From JBCBCP01 sp039817385 (GTDB lineage: Bacteria > Pseudomonadota > Alphaproteobacteria > Rhodobacterales > Rhodobacteraceae): a stretch of DNA of 64,000 nt. Under the pieces are notes generated by a model, which saw only the letters and a list, made by a program, of their open reading frames with translations, was not told where the DNA came from and searched no databases. Positions 7,592-15,689 of the stretch are shown one piece after another (positions within the stretch are counted from its first letter, which is position 1; the number at the start of each line of letters is the position of its first letter). The stretch is from NCBI GenBank assembly GCA_039817385.1, contig JBCBVY010000001.1, forward strand, positions 62,001-126,000, given 5' to 3'. A program made the translations under genes and the position numbers.

Positions 7592-8037
7592 ACGGCCTGC
7601 TCCACATGTTGTACCAGCGCCCTCAGCGCGAGCGGATAGCCCGCCGCGCCAAGCCCGGCGATGACACCAAGGCAGACCGGCGCAATAAGCGAGACGTGCC
7701 GGAAAGGCTCGCGCGCGTGAACGTTGCTCAGGTGCAGCTCTATCACACGCAGGTCCGTGGCGCTGATCGCATCGCGCAGCGCGATGGACGTGTGGGTGTA
7801 GGCGCCTGCATTGAGCACAACACCTGCCTGCGTACCGCGGGCTGCGTGCAGTGCATCGACCAAGGCGCCTTCGTGATTGGACTGGGCAAAGCTGACACGC
7901 ACCCCAAGCGCATCGGCCTCTGCACGGCAGGCGGCCTCGACATCTTCCAGCGTTGCGCGGCCATAGACATCCGGCTGGCGCGTGCCCAGCAGGTTCAAGT
8001 TCGGCCCGTTCAGAACAAGGATTGACGTCATTTTCAT
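7588..8037 (-). CDS. aroQ: 3-dehydroquinate dehydratase, type II
   Basis: AroQ, 149 residues, is the normal length for the type II enzyme that converts 3-dehydroquinate to 3-dehydroshikimate in the shikimate pathway in the cytosol. The motifs are all present in order: LVLNGPNLNLLGTRQPDVYG with the flexible-loop Arg and Tyr, SFAQSNHEG, LNAGAYTHTSIALRDAI and ELHLSNVHAREPFRH with the catalytic His region. The start MKMTS at 8037 is taken; a start two codons later is possible. Its stop overlaps the start of a LuxR-type regulator by four bases, which is unusual company for this gene. Confidence 0.95.
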   Translation of the reverse strand: MKMTSILVLNGPNLNLLGTRQPDVYGRATLEDVEAACRAEADALGVRVSFAQSNHEGALVDALHAARGTQAGVVLNAGAYTHTSIALRDAISATDLRVIELHLSNVHAREPFRHVSLIAPVCLGVIAGLGAAGYPLALRALVQHVEQAV

Positions 8038-8082
8038 GCCCCCAGCTCAGAGACTTAGACAGGCCCAGCCGCTCTGTCCAGT

Positions 8083-8556
8083 TTAGGGTGCCGCAAAGAC
8101 CGCAAGACCAAGCCACTCTGCCACCAGAGCGGGCTTGTCCGATCCGTCGATCTCGACCGTCAGCTCGTTTTCCCGCAACAGGTCAGTCGCATTGCGCTGG
8201 GTTACGGCCTTCAGCACAAAGCGTCCGCGCACGCGGCTGCCCGCCACGACGGGCTTGAGAAAGCGCAGCTTGTTGAAGCCGTAGTTGATCCCCATGACTT
8301 GCCCGGGCGCCTCGTCAAAGCAGTCATAGGCGAAGCGGCTGGCAAGGCTCAGCGTCAGGAAACCGTGCGCAATCGCGCCGCCAAAAGGCGTCTCGCGCGC
8401 GGCGCGCTCGGGGTCGACGTGAATCCACTGGTCGTCATGGGTCGTCTTGGCAAAGGCATCGATCATCGCCTGATCGATGGTGATCCAGTTGCTGACGCCC
8501 ACCTCGCTGCCGATAAGCGCCTCAAGCCGTGTCTTTTCCGTTTCAATCGCTGTCAT
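8083..8556 (-). CDS. MaoC-family enoyl-CoA hydratase
   Basis: This 157-residue hot-dog-fold protein hydrates a trans-2-enoyl-CoA, probably with R stereochemistry. The hydratase-2 motif is clear: an Asp/His pair in HDDQWIHVDPERA, then TPFGGAIAHGFLTLSL (about residues 40-71). The length matches the single-domain MaoC/NodN-like group. It lies 18 bases downstream of an MDR oxidoreductase on the same strand and probably shares its transcript. Together with the acyl-CoA dehydrogenases and thiolase further on, it supports a CoA-thioester catabolic role. Confidence 0.88.
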   Translation of the reverse strand: MTAIETEKTRLEALIGSEVGVSNWITIDQAMIDAFAKTTHDDQWIHVDPERAARETPFGGAIAHGFLTLSLASRFAYDCFDEAPGQVMGINYGFNKLRFLKPVVAGSRVRGRFVLKAVTQRNATDLLRENELTVEIDGSDKPALVAEWLGLAVFAAP

Positions 8557-8574
8557 GTGCTTTGCTCCTTGCGC

Positions 8575-9579
8575 CTAAACCTTGTCCGGGCCGACGCGGA
8601 CCATCCGCTTGCCCTTGTTGTCCCCGGCCAGCAGTCCGATGAGCGCCTGCGGCGCGCTCTCAAGGCCTTCGACGATGTCTTCGGTCACCTTGATCTTGCC
8701 TTGCGCCACCCAGGCCCCAAGGGCGCGGATCGCCTTGGCATCTTCGCGCGCGTAATCCATCACGATAAATCCTTCCATCCGCAAGCGCTTGACCACGATG
8801 GCGCCGGGCAGGTTGCGCGGGCCGGCGGGGGTCGCCGTGTCATATTGCGAGATCGCGCCGCAGCACACCACGCGCCCGCGCTCGTTCATCAGGGCGAGCG
8901 TCGCCTCCAGCACCGGGCCGCCCACGTTGTCGAAATAGATGTCGATGCCATGCGGGCAGGCGCCGCGCAGCGCCTTGAAAAGCCCCGGCGCGCGGTAGTC
9001 GATGCAGGCGTCAAAGCCCAGCTCGTCCACCACCCAGGCGCATTTGTCTGGCCCGCCGGCAATGCCGACCACGTGGCAGCCCAGCGCCTTGGCGATCTGC
9101 CCGACATAGCCGCCAACCGATCCGGCGGCGGCGCTCACCACAACCGTGTCGCCCGCCATCGGCTGGCCGATCTGCATCAGGCCGTGAAAGGCGGTCTTGC
9201 CCGCGATGCCAAAGACGCTCAGCAGGTGGCTCAGCTCCTGCACGGGGGGCATTTTCCGCACCGCGCGCGCCTTGGCGGTGCTGTATTCGGTCCAGGTGCT
9301 TTCCGCCCCGACGATGTCACCGGGGGCGAGGCCCTCCGCGTTGCTCTCAACCACTTCGCAGATGGCATAGGTCGCCATCGCGTCCCCGGCCTTTACCGCG
9401 TCGCGGTAGGTCGCGCCCTGCATCCAGCTGCGGTTGGCCGCGTCGATCGACATCAGGATCGTGCGCAGCAGCACCTCATCCGCGCCGGGAACGGGCCGCG
9501 CGCCGGTGCGCAGCTCGAAATGGTGGTCCTCAAGCGGCCCCTTGGGCAGTTCGGCGACGTGAATGGTACGGTTGGTCAT
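8575..9579 (-). CDS. NADP-dependent medium-chain oxidoreductase (CurA-like)
   Basis: This 334-residue zinc-free member of the MDR superfamily resembles prostaglandin/leukotriene reductases and CurA, which reduce alpha,beta-unsaturated carbonyls with NADPH. Visible features are the N-terminal GroES-like part with MSIDAANRSWMQ, the Rossmann segment VVVSAAAGSVGGYVGQIAKALGCHVVGIAGG (about 150-180) and IDIYFDNVGG (about 220). There are no structural or catalytic zinc ligands. The start is at 9579 (MTNRTIHVAELPKG) with AAGGAG upstream. It heads a two-gene minus-strand unit with the MaoC hydratase. Confidence 0.85.
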   Translation of the reverse strand: MTNRTIHVAELPKGPLEDHHFELRTGARPVPGADEVLLRTILMSIDAANRSWMQGATYRDAVKAGDAMATYAICEVVESNAEGLAPGDIVGAESTWTEYSTAKARAVRKMPPVQELSHLLSVFGIAGKTAFHGLMQIGQPMAGDTVVVSAAAGSVGGYVGQIAKALGCHVVGIAGGPDKCAWVVDELGFDACIDYRAPGLFKALRGACPHGIDIYFDNVGGPVLEATLALMNERGRVVCCGAISQYDTATPAGPRNLPGAIVVKRLRMEGFIVMDYAREDAKAIRALGAWVAQGKIKVTEDIVEGLESAPQALIGLLAGDNKGKRMVRVGPDKV

Positions 9580-9620
9580 GGGCAGGCTCCTTGGTAGAGA
9601 AGGGCAAAAAGGGGGGCATG

Positions 9621-10292
9621 ATGGCCGAATACAGACAGACGATTTATACCGCGCCGGAAGGTGCGGCGGACCTGCTGCTGGTGCGGCACGGTGAAAGCGC
9701 GCCCGCGCGCCCCGGTGCGGTGCTTCCGCTCAAGGACGGGCATGGCGATCCGGCGCTTTTTGGCAATGGCCCCGCGCAGGCCGAAGCCGTCGGGCAGCGG
9801 CTTGCAGGCGCAGGCGTGCAGGCGATCTACGTCACCAAGCTCCAGCGCACGCACCAGACCGCCGCGCCTTTGGCTGCAGCCACAGGGCTGAGCCCGGCCG
9901 AAGACCCGGACCTGCACGAGGTCAGCCTTGGCGACTGGGACGGCGGGCTTTACCGGATCAAGGCGGCGGAGCGTGACCCGGTTTACGTGAAAATGCTGGA
10001 GATGCAGGATTGGGGCGTGATCCCCGGCGCAGAGCCGCGGGAGGCGTTCCTGACCCGCGTGCGCCGCGGCATTACCCGCATCGCCGCCGCCCATCAGGGG
10101 GAGCGTGCCGCAGTGGTCGTCCACGGCGGCGTTATCGGCGCGGCCCTGCACCTTGCCACAGGCTCCGCACCTTTTGCCTTCCTCGGGGCCGCCAACGGCT
10201 CCATCAGCCGCCTCGTGATCGAAGGCGATCACTGGTCCGTCCGTGCCTTCAACGACACGTCCCATCTGAACGGCATCGGCGGAGACTACTGA
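9621..10292 (+). CDS. Histidine phosphatase superfamily protein
   Basis: This is a 223-residue member of the phosphoglycerate mutase-like family. The phosphorylated His lies in LLLVRHGES near residue 25, and the second catalytic His is in VVHGGVIGA about residue 171. The acidic HEVSLGDWDGG block is also typical. The substrate is unknown; such proteins often accompany acyl-CoA genes. The start is at 9621 (or 9618, an adjacent ATG), behind an AAAAAGGGGGG stretch. It is divergent from the MDR gene with a gap of only 41 bases. Confidence 0.82.
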   Translation: MAEYRQTIYTAPEGAADLLLVRHGESAPARPGAVLPLKDGHGDPALFGNGPAQAEAVGQRLAGAGVQAIYVTKLQRTHQTAAPLAAATGLSPAEDPDLHEVSLGDWDGGLYRIKAAERDPVYVKMLEMQDWGVIPGAEPREAFLTRVRRGITRIAAAHQGERAAVVVHGGVIGAALHLATGSAPFAFLGAANGSISRLVIEGDHWSVRAFNDTSHLNGIGGDY

Positions 10293-10302
10293 CAAGCCCT
10301 TC

Positions 10303-10372
10303 TTCCTTCTTCTGGCCAAAAATATTCTGGGGGGTGAGCCCGGAACGGGCGAGGGGGGGCAACGCCCCCTGA
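10303..10372 (+). repeat. Dispersed GC-hairpin repeat (degenerate copy)
   Basis: TTCTTCTGGCCAAAAATATTCTGGGG is followed by stems GCCCG/CGGGC and GGGGGC/GCCCCC. It is a diverged copy of the element described at 15616-15661, placed between two convergent genes, where it can serve as terminator. Confidence 0.5.
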
Positions 10373-10393
10373 CCCCGCCCGCCGCAGGCGAAG

Positions 10394-11386
10394 TCAGTTC
10401 GTCAGCACGACCTTCCCCTGCACCTTGCGGTCCATCACGTGGGTCAGCGCTTCCGCGGCATCCTGCATCGCGTAGGTGCGTGTGATGCGCGGTTTGATCT
10501 GGCCCTTGCCATACATCTCGAACAGCTCGGCCATGTTTGCCGCGTGGCCCTTTGGGTCCACCATCGTCGAGGCGCCCCAGAAGACGCCGACGATCTGGCA
10601 GGATTTCAGAAGCGTCAGGTTCAGCGGGATAGACGGAATACCCGCCGGAAAGCCCACAACAAGGAACCGCCCCGCCCAGGCCATCGCGCGGATCACCGGC
10701 TCCGCATAGGGGCCTCCAACCGCGTCATAGGCCACATCGATCCCCTTGGAACCGACGACCTTCTTGATCTCGCCCGACAGCGCCTTTTGCGCATCGCGCC
10801 CGTCCAGATCGCGCGGATAGATCAGCGTCGCGTCCGCGCCCAGCGCGCGGCAGAACGCGGCCTTCTCCTCCGACGACACCGCCGCCACGACGCGCGCGCC
10901 CGCTGCCTTGCCCAGCTCGATCGCTGCCGCGCCCACGCCGCCTGCGGCACCAAGGATAAACAGCGTCTCGCCTGCTTTCAGCTGCGCCCGATCCTTCAGC
11001 GCGTGATGCGATGTGCCGTAGGTCAGCACCAGCGCGGCGGCTTCTTCAAAGGGCATCCCCTCGGGAATCGGCAAGCATCGGTCCGCCCCGGCGATCAGAT
11101 GCGTGGCAAAGCCGCCAAAGCCGGTCATCGCGATGACAGGTTGGCCGACCTTCATCTCCACGCCTTCGCCTACGGCCTCGATCACGCCAGCCACCTCGCC
11201 GCCCGGCGCAAAGGGGCGCGGCGGCTTCAGCTGGTACATGTCCCGGATGATCAGCGTGTCGGGAAAGTTCACACCGGCGGCGCGCACGGCGATCAGCACC
11301 TCGCCCTTTCCAGGTGTTGGTGTCTCCAGTTCCGTCCATTCAAGGGTTTCGGGCCCGCCGGGGGCGGTGCTGAGCATGGCTTTCAC
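10394..11386 (-). CDS. NADPH:quinone oxidoreductase family protein
   Basis: This is a 330-residue MDR-superfamily quinone/enone reductase. A GTG start at 11386 is chosen because GGGAGGA lies 5 bases upstream and gives the usual N-terminus (KAMLSTAPGGPETLEW); an ATG 18 bases earlier would precede the ribosome-binding site. The family signature is seen in ETLFILGAAGGVGAAAIELGKAAGARVVA (about 135-165), along with YPRDL and IDVAYDAVGG. No zinc-binding residues are present. It is divergent from the acyl-CoA dehydrogenase operon starting at 11567, with a dyad between them. Confidence 0.87.
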   Translation of the reverse strand: MKAMLSTAPGGPETLEWTELETPTPGKGEVLIAVRAAGVNFPDTLIIRDMYQLKPPRPFAPGGEVAGVIEAVGEGVEMKVGQPVIAMTGFGGFATHLIAGADRCLPIPEGMPFEEAAALVLTYGTSHHALKDRAQLKAGETLFILGAAGGVGAAAIELGKAAGARVVAAVSSEEKAAFCRALGADATLIYPRDLDGRDAQKALSGEIKKVVGSKGIDVAYDAVGGPYAEPVIRAMAWAGRFLVVGFPAGIPSIPLNLTLLKSCQIVGVFWGASTMVDPKGHAANMAELFEMYGKGQIKPRITRTYAMQDAAEALTHVMDRKVQGKVVLTN

Positions 11387-11481
11387 TTTGATCCTCCCTT
11401 GCATCTTTCATGACGTCACGTCCGAAGATGCGTCTTTGGTCTTGGCGCAGATCGTGCCCCGTGCCACCTTGCCTTTGCAAT

Positions 11482-11500
11482 TGCGAAATCTGATTTTGCA
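11482..11500. promoter_or_regulatory. Candidate operator, 19-bp dyad
   Basis: TGCGAAAT-CTG-ATTTTGCA is an 8-3-8 dyad with 7 of 8 positions symmetric, in the gap between the divergent quinone oxidoreductase and acyl-CoA dehydrogenase genes. Related dyads with the same spacing lie at 20444-20462 and 38291-38309. An IclR- or FadR-like regulator could bind here; this is inferred. Confidence 0.4.
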
Positions 11501-11566
11501 GAGCGGATGGCGCGCAACGTCGCGTCAAAGGCGCGCCTAGGGTGGTGCGTCAAAGGGAGGACATCG

Positions 11567-12718
11567 ATGAGTGAGACAGACCTGGAGGCATTCCGGGCCG
11601 AAGCGCGTGCTTGGCTGGAAGAGAACTGCCCACAAGAGATGCGAGATGGCCAGACCGGCGATGGCTACATCTGCTGGGGCGGGCGCAACTGGACCTTCAC
11701 CTCGGAGGCGCAGCGCATCTGGCTTGAGCGGATGGCTGCAAAGGGCTGGACGGTGCCGACCTGGCCGGTGGAATACGGTGGCGGCGGGCTCAGCCGCGCC
11801 GAAGACAAGATCCTGACCGAAGAGCTGCGCCGCCTGAACGCGCGGCTGCCGCTGCAAAGTTTTGGCATCTGGATGCTCGGCCCCGCGCTTCTGCACTTTG
11901 GCACGCATGAGCAAAAGCTCGAATACTTGCCGCCCATTGCGCGCGGAGAAGTCCGCTGGTGCCAGGGCTATTCCGAGCCCGGCGCAGGTTCCGACCTCGC
12001 CAGCGTGCAGACCAAGGGCGAGATTGACGGCGATCACTTCGTCGTCACGGGCCAAAAGGTCTGGACGTCTTATGCCGACAAGGCGGACATGATCTTTGCC
12101 CTCGTGCGCACGGATCGCGAGGCGCCCAAGCACCTCGGCATTTCCTTCCTGCTGATCGACATGGAATGGGAGGGCGTTTCGACCCGGCCCATCAAGCTGA
12201 TCTCCGGCGCGTCGCCGTTCTGCGAGACGTTCTTTGACGGCGTCCGCGTGCCCCGCACCAACATCGTCAGCACCGAGAACCGCGGCTGGGACGTGGCCAA
12301 ATACCTGCTCACGCACGAGCGCGAGATGATCTCGGGCGGCGGGGACGGTTTGCTGTCGGGCCGCTCGATGGGCGAAATCCTCGGCGAGGACATGGACCCG
12401 GTGATCGCCTCGGAGGCGATGGCCTGCGAGATCGACACGCTCGCGATGGCGCTGACGCTGGAGCGTTACAAGGACAAAGCCAAAGCCGAAGGGGTCGGCG
12501 ACGCGTCGGCCATGCTGAAATACGCAGGCACGGAGCTGAACAAGCGGCGGCACGAGTTGATGATGTCGGCGGGCGGCTCGGACGCGCTGGAATGGGACGG
12601 CGCGCACGGCTCGCTCCCGGCCGATTGGCTGCGGACAAAGGCAAACTCGATCGAGGGCGGCACGTCCGAGGTTATGCTGTCCATCATCTCGCGCCGTGTG
12701 TTGGGGCTTCCGGCATGA
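11567..12718 (+). CDS. Acyl-CoA dehydrogenase, first subunit of a pair
   Basis: This is a 383-residue flavoprotein that introduces a 2,3-double bond into an acyl-CoA. The start at 11567 has GGGAGG 6 bases upstream. Typical blocks are CQGYSEPGAGSDLASVQTKGE (FAD/substrate region, about 130-150), FVVTGQKVWTSYA and ETFFDGVRVPRTNIV, and the C-terminus has WLRTKANSIEGGTSEVMLSII. Its gene overlaps the following dehydrogenase by four bases (ATGA). Such adjacent, dissimilar pairs form alpha2-beta2 heteromers in steroid side-chain degradation (for example ChsE4-ChsE5), so a joint enzyme is likely. FAD donates electrons onward through ETF. Confidence 0.9.
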   Translation: MSETDLEAFRAEARAWLEENCPQEMRDGQTGDGYICWGGRNWTFTSEAQRIWLERMAAKGWTVPTWPVEYGGGGLSRAEDKILTEELRRLNARLPLQSFGIWMLGPALLHFGTHEQKLEYLPPIARGEVRWCQGYSEPGAGSDLASVQTKGEIDGDHFVVTGQKVWTSYADKADMIFALVRTDREAPKHLGISFLLIDMEWEGVSTRPIKLISGASPFCETFFDGVRVPRTNIVSTENRGWDVAKYLLTHEREMISGGGDGLLSGRSMGEILGEDMDPVIASEAMACEIDTLAMALTLERYKDKAKAEGVGDASAMLKYAGTELNKRRHELMMSAGGSDALEWDGAHGSLPADWLRTKANSIEGGTSEVMLSIISRRVLGLPA

Positions 12719-13830
12719 GCACGCTGCTGCTCAGCGAAGACGAGGTGATGCTCGCCGATGCGGCGCGCGGGTTCCTTGACGATGCCGCGCCTGTCTCGCA
12801 CCTGCGGGGGCTGCGCGATGCGGGCAACACCCATGATGCAGAGCTGTGGGCGCAGATGGCAGAGATGGGCTGGACCGGCGTTCTGGTCCCCGAAGAGGCG
12901 GGCGGGTCCGACATGGGCCATGCCGCTGCGGGCGTGCTGGCCGAGGAGATGGGCAAGACGCTTGTGACCTCTCCCTTCATCTCCACCGCTGTGATTGCCG
13001 CGACCGCGCTGCGTCAGGTCTCCACCGACCGGGCGCGCGATGCGCTGGCCCGGATCAGCGAAGGCAAGGTCACCTACGGCCTCGCCGTAGATGAAGGGGC
13101 AAAGCATGACCCCGAAGGCGCGACGCTTGAGGCGCGGGCCGAGGGCAACGGATTTGTCCTCAACGGCGTCAAGAGCTTTGTCGTTGATGGCGCACATGCG
13201 GACCGCCTTTTGGTTTTGGCCCGCACCAGGGAGGGCCTGACGGTCTTTGACCTCGATGCGGAGGCCGCCGGGATCACCCGCACGGCGCAAGCCATGATCG
13301 ACAGCCGCGACGCCGCAAAGGTGGATTTCGAGAATGTCGCCGCAACGGGCGAGGACGTTCTTGGCACCGTAGACGGTGGCATGACCGTGCTGCGCCCCGC
13401 GCTTGAGGCGGGTCAGGCGGCACTGGCCGCCGAAATGCTCGGTCTCAGCGCCGGGGCCTTTGGCATGACGGTCGCATACCTCAAAGAGCGCAAGCAGTTC
13501 GGGGTGGAAATCGGCCGCTTTCAGGCACTTCAACATCGCGCCGCACATCTCTGGTCTGAAACGGAACTTTGTCAATCGACCATTCGCCACGCAGGCCGGA
13601 TGCTGGATGAGGACCCGGGCAATGCCAGCCTCGCCGTGTCGCTGGCCAAGGCCAAGGCGACCCAGGTGGCAAAGCTCGCGGTGATGGAAGGCGTGCAGAT
13701 GCATGGCGGGATCGGCATGACCGACGCCTTCGACATGGGCTTTTACATGAAACGCGCGCGTGTCGGCGCGGAATGGCTGGGCGATTACGGCTATCACGCG
13801 GCGCGTGTGGCCGCAGCGCGCGGCTTCTAA
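12715..13830 (+). CDS. Acyl-CoA dehydrogenase, second subunit of a pair
   Basis: This is a 371-residue acyl-CoA dehydrogenase. The start at 12715 overlaps the upstream stop (ATGA). It is shorter in the middle beta domain than its partner (FVLNGVKSFVVDGAHADRLLVLARTR). It has the C-terminal helical domain with RKQFGVEIGRFQALQHRAAHL and GVQMHGGIGMTDAFDMGFYMKRA. The differing sequence and tight coupling to the preceding gene suggest a two-subunit enzyme rather than two independent homotetramers. It is the second gene of a plus-strand operon that continues with two SDRs and a thiolase. Confidence 0.88.
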   Translation: MSTLLLSEDEVMLADAARGFLDDAAPVSHLRGLRDAGNTHDAELWAQMAEMGWTGVLVPEEAGGSDMGHAAAGVLAEEMGKTLVTSPFISTAVIAATALRQVSTDRARDALARISEGKVTYGLAVDEGAKHDPEGATLEARAEGNGFVLNGVKSFVVDGAHADRLLVLARTREGLTVFDLDAEAAGITRTAQAMIDSRDAAKVDFENVAATGEDVLGTVDGGMTVLRPALEAGQAALAAEMLGLSAGAFGMTVAYLKERKQFGVEIGRFQALQHRAAHLWSETELCQSTIRHAGRMLDEDPGNASLAVSLAKAKATQVAKLAVMEGVQMHGGIGMTDAFDMGFYMKRARVGAEWLGDYGYHAARVAAARGF

Positions 13831-13843
13831 GACAGGATTAAGA

Positions 13844-14674
13844 ATGGACCCTAATACGCTGTTTTCCCTGACCGGAAAGGTCGCGCTTGTCACCGGCGGT
13901 GCGACTGGGATTGGCCGCATGGCCGCCACCGGCCTGATGCAGGCGGGCGCTAAGGTCTTCATCGCGTCGCGCAAGGCAGATGCCTGCGACGCGGTGGCCA
14001 AAGAGCTGAACGCGATGGACGCACCGGGCGAGGTGATTGGCTTTGGCGGCGATGTGGGCAGTGCTGAGGGCGTGGACGCCCTGGTTTCCACGCTCAAGGA
14101 ACACACCGATACGCTGCATATTCTGATGAACAACGCGGGCGTGACCTGGGGCGCGCCGCTGGGCCAGTTCCCGTTTGAGGCGTGGGGCAAGGTCATGGGC
14201 GTGAACAACGCGGGCCTCTTCCACTTGACGCAGGCGCTGCTGCCGATGCTGGCGGCTTCGGCCACTGCCGATGATCCGGCGCGGGTCGTCAATGTCGGCT
14301 CCGTGATGGGGGATGCACCGCTGGGCGATGGCGCCTACAGCTATGCCGCCTCCAAAGCCGCCGTGCACCAGATCACCCGCATCATGGCCAAGGAGCTGGC
14401 GGGCCACCACATCACTGTGAATGCGCTGGCCCCGGGGCCGTTTGTCAGCCGCATGACCGCTTTCGCCACCGCCGACGAGGGCATGCGCGACAAGGTCGGC
14501 GAGGACGTGCCCCTTGGCCGCGTCGGCCGGGACGAGGACATCGCGGCGTGCATGCAGTTCCTCTGCGGCAAGGGCGGCAGTTTCATCACCGGCGCAATCA
14601 TCCCCGTCTCGGGCGGCATTCAGGTGTTGAGCGGGCCGAACCTCTTCCGCGCAGCATTGGAGGGCGAAGCATGA
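13844..14674 (+). CDS. SDR-family oxidoreductase (RhlG-like)
   Basis: This is a 276-residue classical short-chain dehydrogenase. The cofactor motif VTGGATGIGRMA is near residue 20, with NNAGVTWGAP near 95 and the catalytic YSYAASKAAV (Tyr and Lys) near 170. The first residues (LFSLTGKVALVTGG...KVFIASRKADACDAVAKEL) resemble the RhlG/3-oxoacyl reductase group, which uses NADPH. It probably acts on a hydroxyacyl- or oxoacyl-CoA here. The start at 13844 has AGGA 6 bases upstream. The downstream SDR overlaps it by four bases. Confidence 0.87.
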   Translation: MDPNTLFSLTGKVALVTGGATGIGRMAATGLMQAGAKVFIASRKADACDAVAKELNAMDAPGEVIGFGGDVGSAEGVDALVSTLKEHTDTLHILMNNAGVTWGAPLGQFPFEAWGKVMGVNNAGLFHLTQALLPMLAASATADDPARVVNVGSVMGDAPLGDGAYSYAASKAAVHQITRIMAKELAGHHITVNALAPGPFVSRMTAFATADEGMRDKVGEDVPLGRVGRDEDIAACMQFLCGKGGSFITGAIIPVSGGIQVLSGPNLFRAALEGEA

Positions 14675-15585
14675 TCGACTTCAAAGACCGGGTTGCCATC
14701 GTCACCGGCGCAGGCGTCGGCCTCGGGCGCAGCCACGCTTTGGGCCTCGCGCAGCGGGGTGCGAAGGTGGTGGTCAACGATCTGGGCGCCTCCACCGACG
14801 GGCAGGGGGCCGATAGCTCCGCTGCCGCCGCAGTCGTGCAAGAGATCGAAGCGATGGGCGGTGCGGCGATGGCCCACGGTGCAGATGTGTCAAACGCCGA
14901 ACAGGTTCAGGACATGATCGCCCAGGTGATGGACCGCTGGGGCCGTGTCGACATCCTGATCAACAACGCGGGCATCCTGCGCGACAAGACGTTCTCCAAG
15001 ATGGAGATGTCCGATTTCGCCAAGGTCGTCGACGTCCATCTGACTGGCACCGCCAATTGCTGCCACGCCGTCTGGCCGCACATGCGCGCCGCGGGGTATG
15101 GGCGGATCGTTCTGACCTCGTCAGCTTCCGGCATCTACGGCAACTTTGGCCAGTCGAACTACGGCGCGGCAAAGGCGGCGATGATCGGGCTGATGAACGT
15201 CCTGCACCTTGAAGGCGCACGCGACGATATTCGCGTGAACACGCTGGCCCCGACCGCCGCAACCCGCATGACCGAGGAGCTGCTGCCGCCCGAGGCTGCC
15301 GCGCTGCTGGACCCGGCGACAATCACCCCCGGCGTACTCTACCTCGTCTCCGAGGGCGGGCCCAGCCGCGCGATCCTCGGCGCGGGGGCAGGCCACTTTG
15401 CGCTCACCCGCATCTACGAGACCGAAGGGGTGCAGCTCGGCGACGCCACCCCGGAGGACGTCGCAGCCGCCTGGGACAAGATCGCAGGCAACGCCCGACA
15501 GGAGGAGCTTCAAAACGCCTTCGAGCAGACCCGCAAATTCGCCCGCTCCGCCGCACAAGCAAAAGGCCTGAACCTCGACTGGTAG
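14671..15585 (+). CDS. SDR-family 3-hydroxyacyl-CoA dehydrogenase (MFE-2 type)
   Basis: This 304-residue SDR resembles the dehydrogenase domain of peroxisomal multifunctional enzyme 2. Blocks seen are VTGAGVGLGRSHALGLAQRGAKVVVNDLG, the INNAGILRDKTFSKM segment and the catalytic SNYGAAKAAMIGLMN. These are typical of enzymes oxidising (3R)-hydroxyacyl-CoA to 3-oxoacyl-CoA. That fits the MaoC-type hydratase nearby, which would make the R isomer. It starts at 14671 with an ATGA overlap on the previous SDR. A dispersed hairpin repeat follows before the thiolase. Confidence 0.88.
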   Translation: MIDFKDRVAIVTGAGVGLGRSHALGLAQRGAKVVVNDLGASTDGQGADSSAAAAVVQEIEAMGGAAMAHGADVSNAEQVQDMIAQVMDRWGRVDILINNAGILRDKTFSKMEMSDFAKVVDVHLTGTANCCHAVWPHMRAAGYGRIVLTSSASGIYGNFGQSNYGAAKAAMIGLMNVLHLEGARDDIRVNTLAPTAATRMTEELLPPEAAALLDPATITPGVLYLVSEGGPSRAILGAGAGHFALTRIYETEGVQLGDATPEDVAAAWDKIAGNARQEELQNAFEQTRKFARSAAQAKGLNLDW

Positions 15586-15615
15586 TGATGGGTTCGCAGC
15601 CCTCCTACCCAAGGC

Positions 15616-15661
15616 CCTTCTTTGGGTCACAAATATCCCGGGGTCTGGGGCAGAGCCCCAG
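15616..15661 (+). repeat. Dispersed GC-hairpin repeat
   Basis: CCTTCTTTGGGTCACAAATA followed by TCCCGGGGT and the hairpin CTGGGGC/GCCCCAG (15645-15651 with 15655-15661). The same element, in either orientation, occurs at 16901-16948, 32823-32872, 53658-53708 and 57061-57108, with degenerate copies at 10303-10372 and 32780-32808. All copies lie between genes. Confidence 0.75.
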
Positions 15662-15689
15662 TCCAACACAAACCAAAAGGACCGCACCC

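Noticed and set aside
7592..8116. N-terminal extension of the luxR frame through aroQ
   Set aside because: The extra 175 residues are Arg/Cys-rich and lie opposite no motif of the family; aroQ in the other frame is complete, and the ATGA overlap gives a natural start at 7591.
10439..11413. 324-codon frame on the plus strand opposite the quinone oxidoreductase gene
   Set aside because: His/Arg-rich translation without motifs; the minus-strand gene has complete family motifs and a clear ribosome-binding site.
12466..14292. 608-codon open frame on the minus strand
   Set aside because: It lies opposite two well-supported acyl-CoA dehydrogenase and SDR genes. Long antisense frames are expected in GC-rich DNA with strong third-position bias, and the translation has no recognisable motifs.
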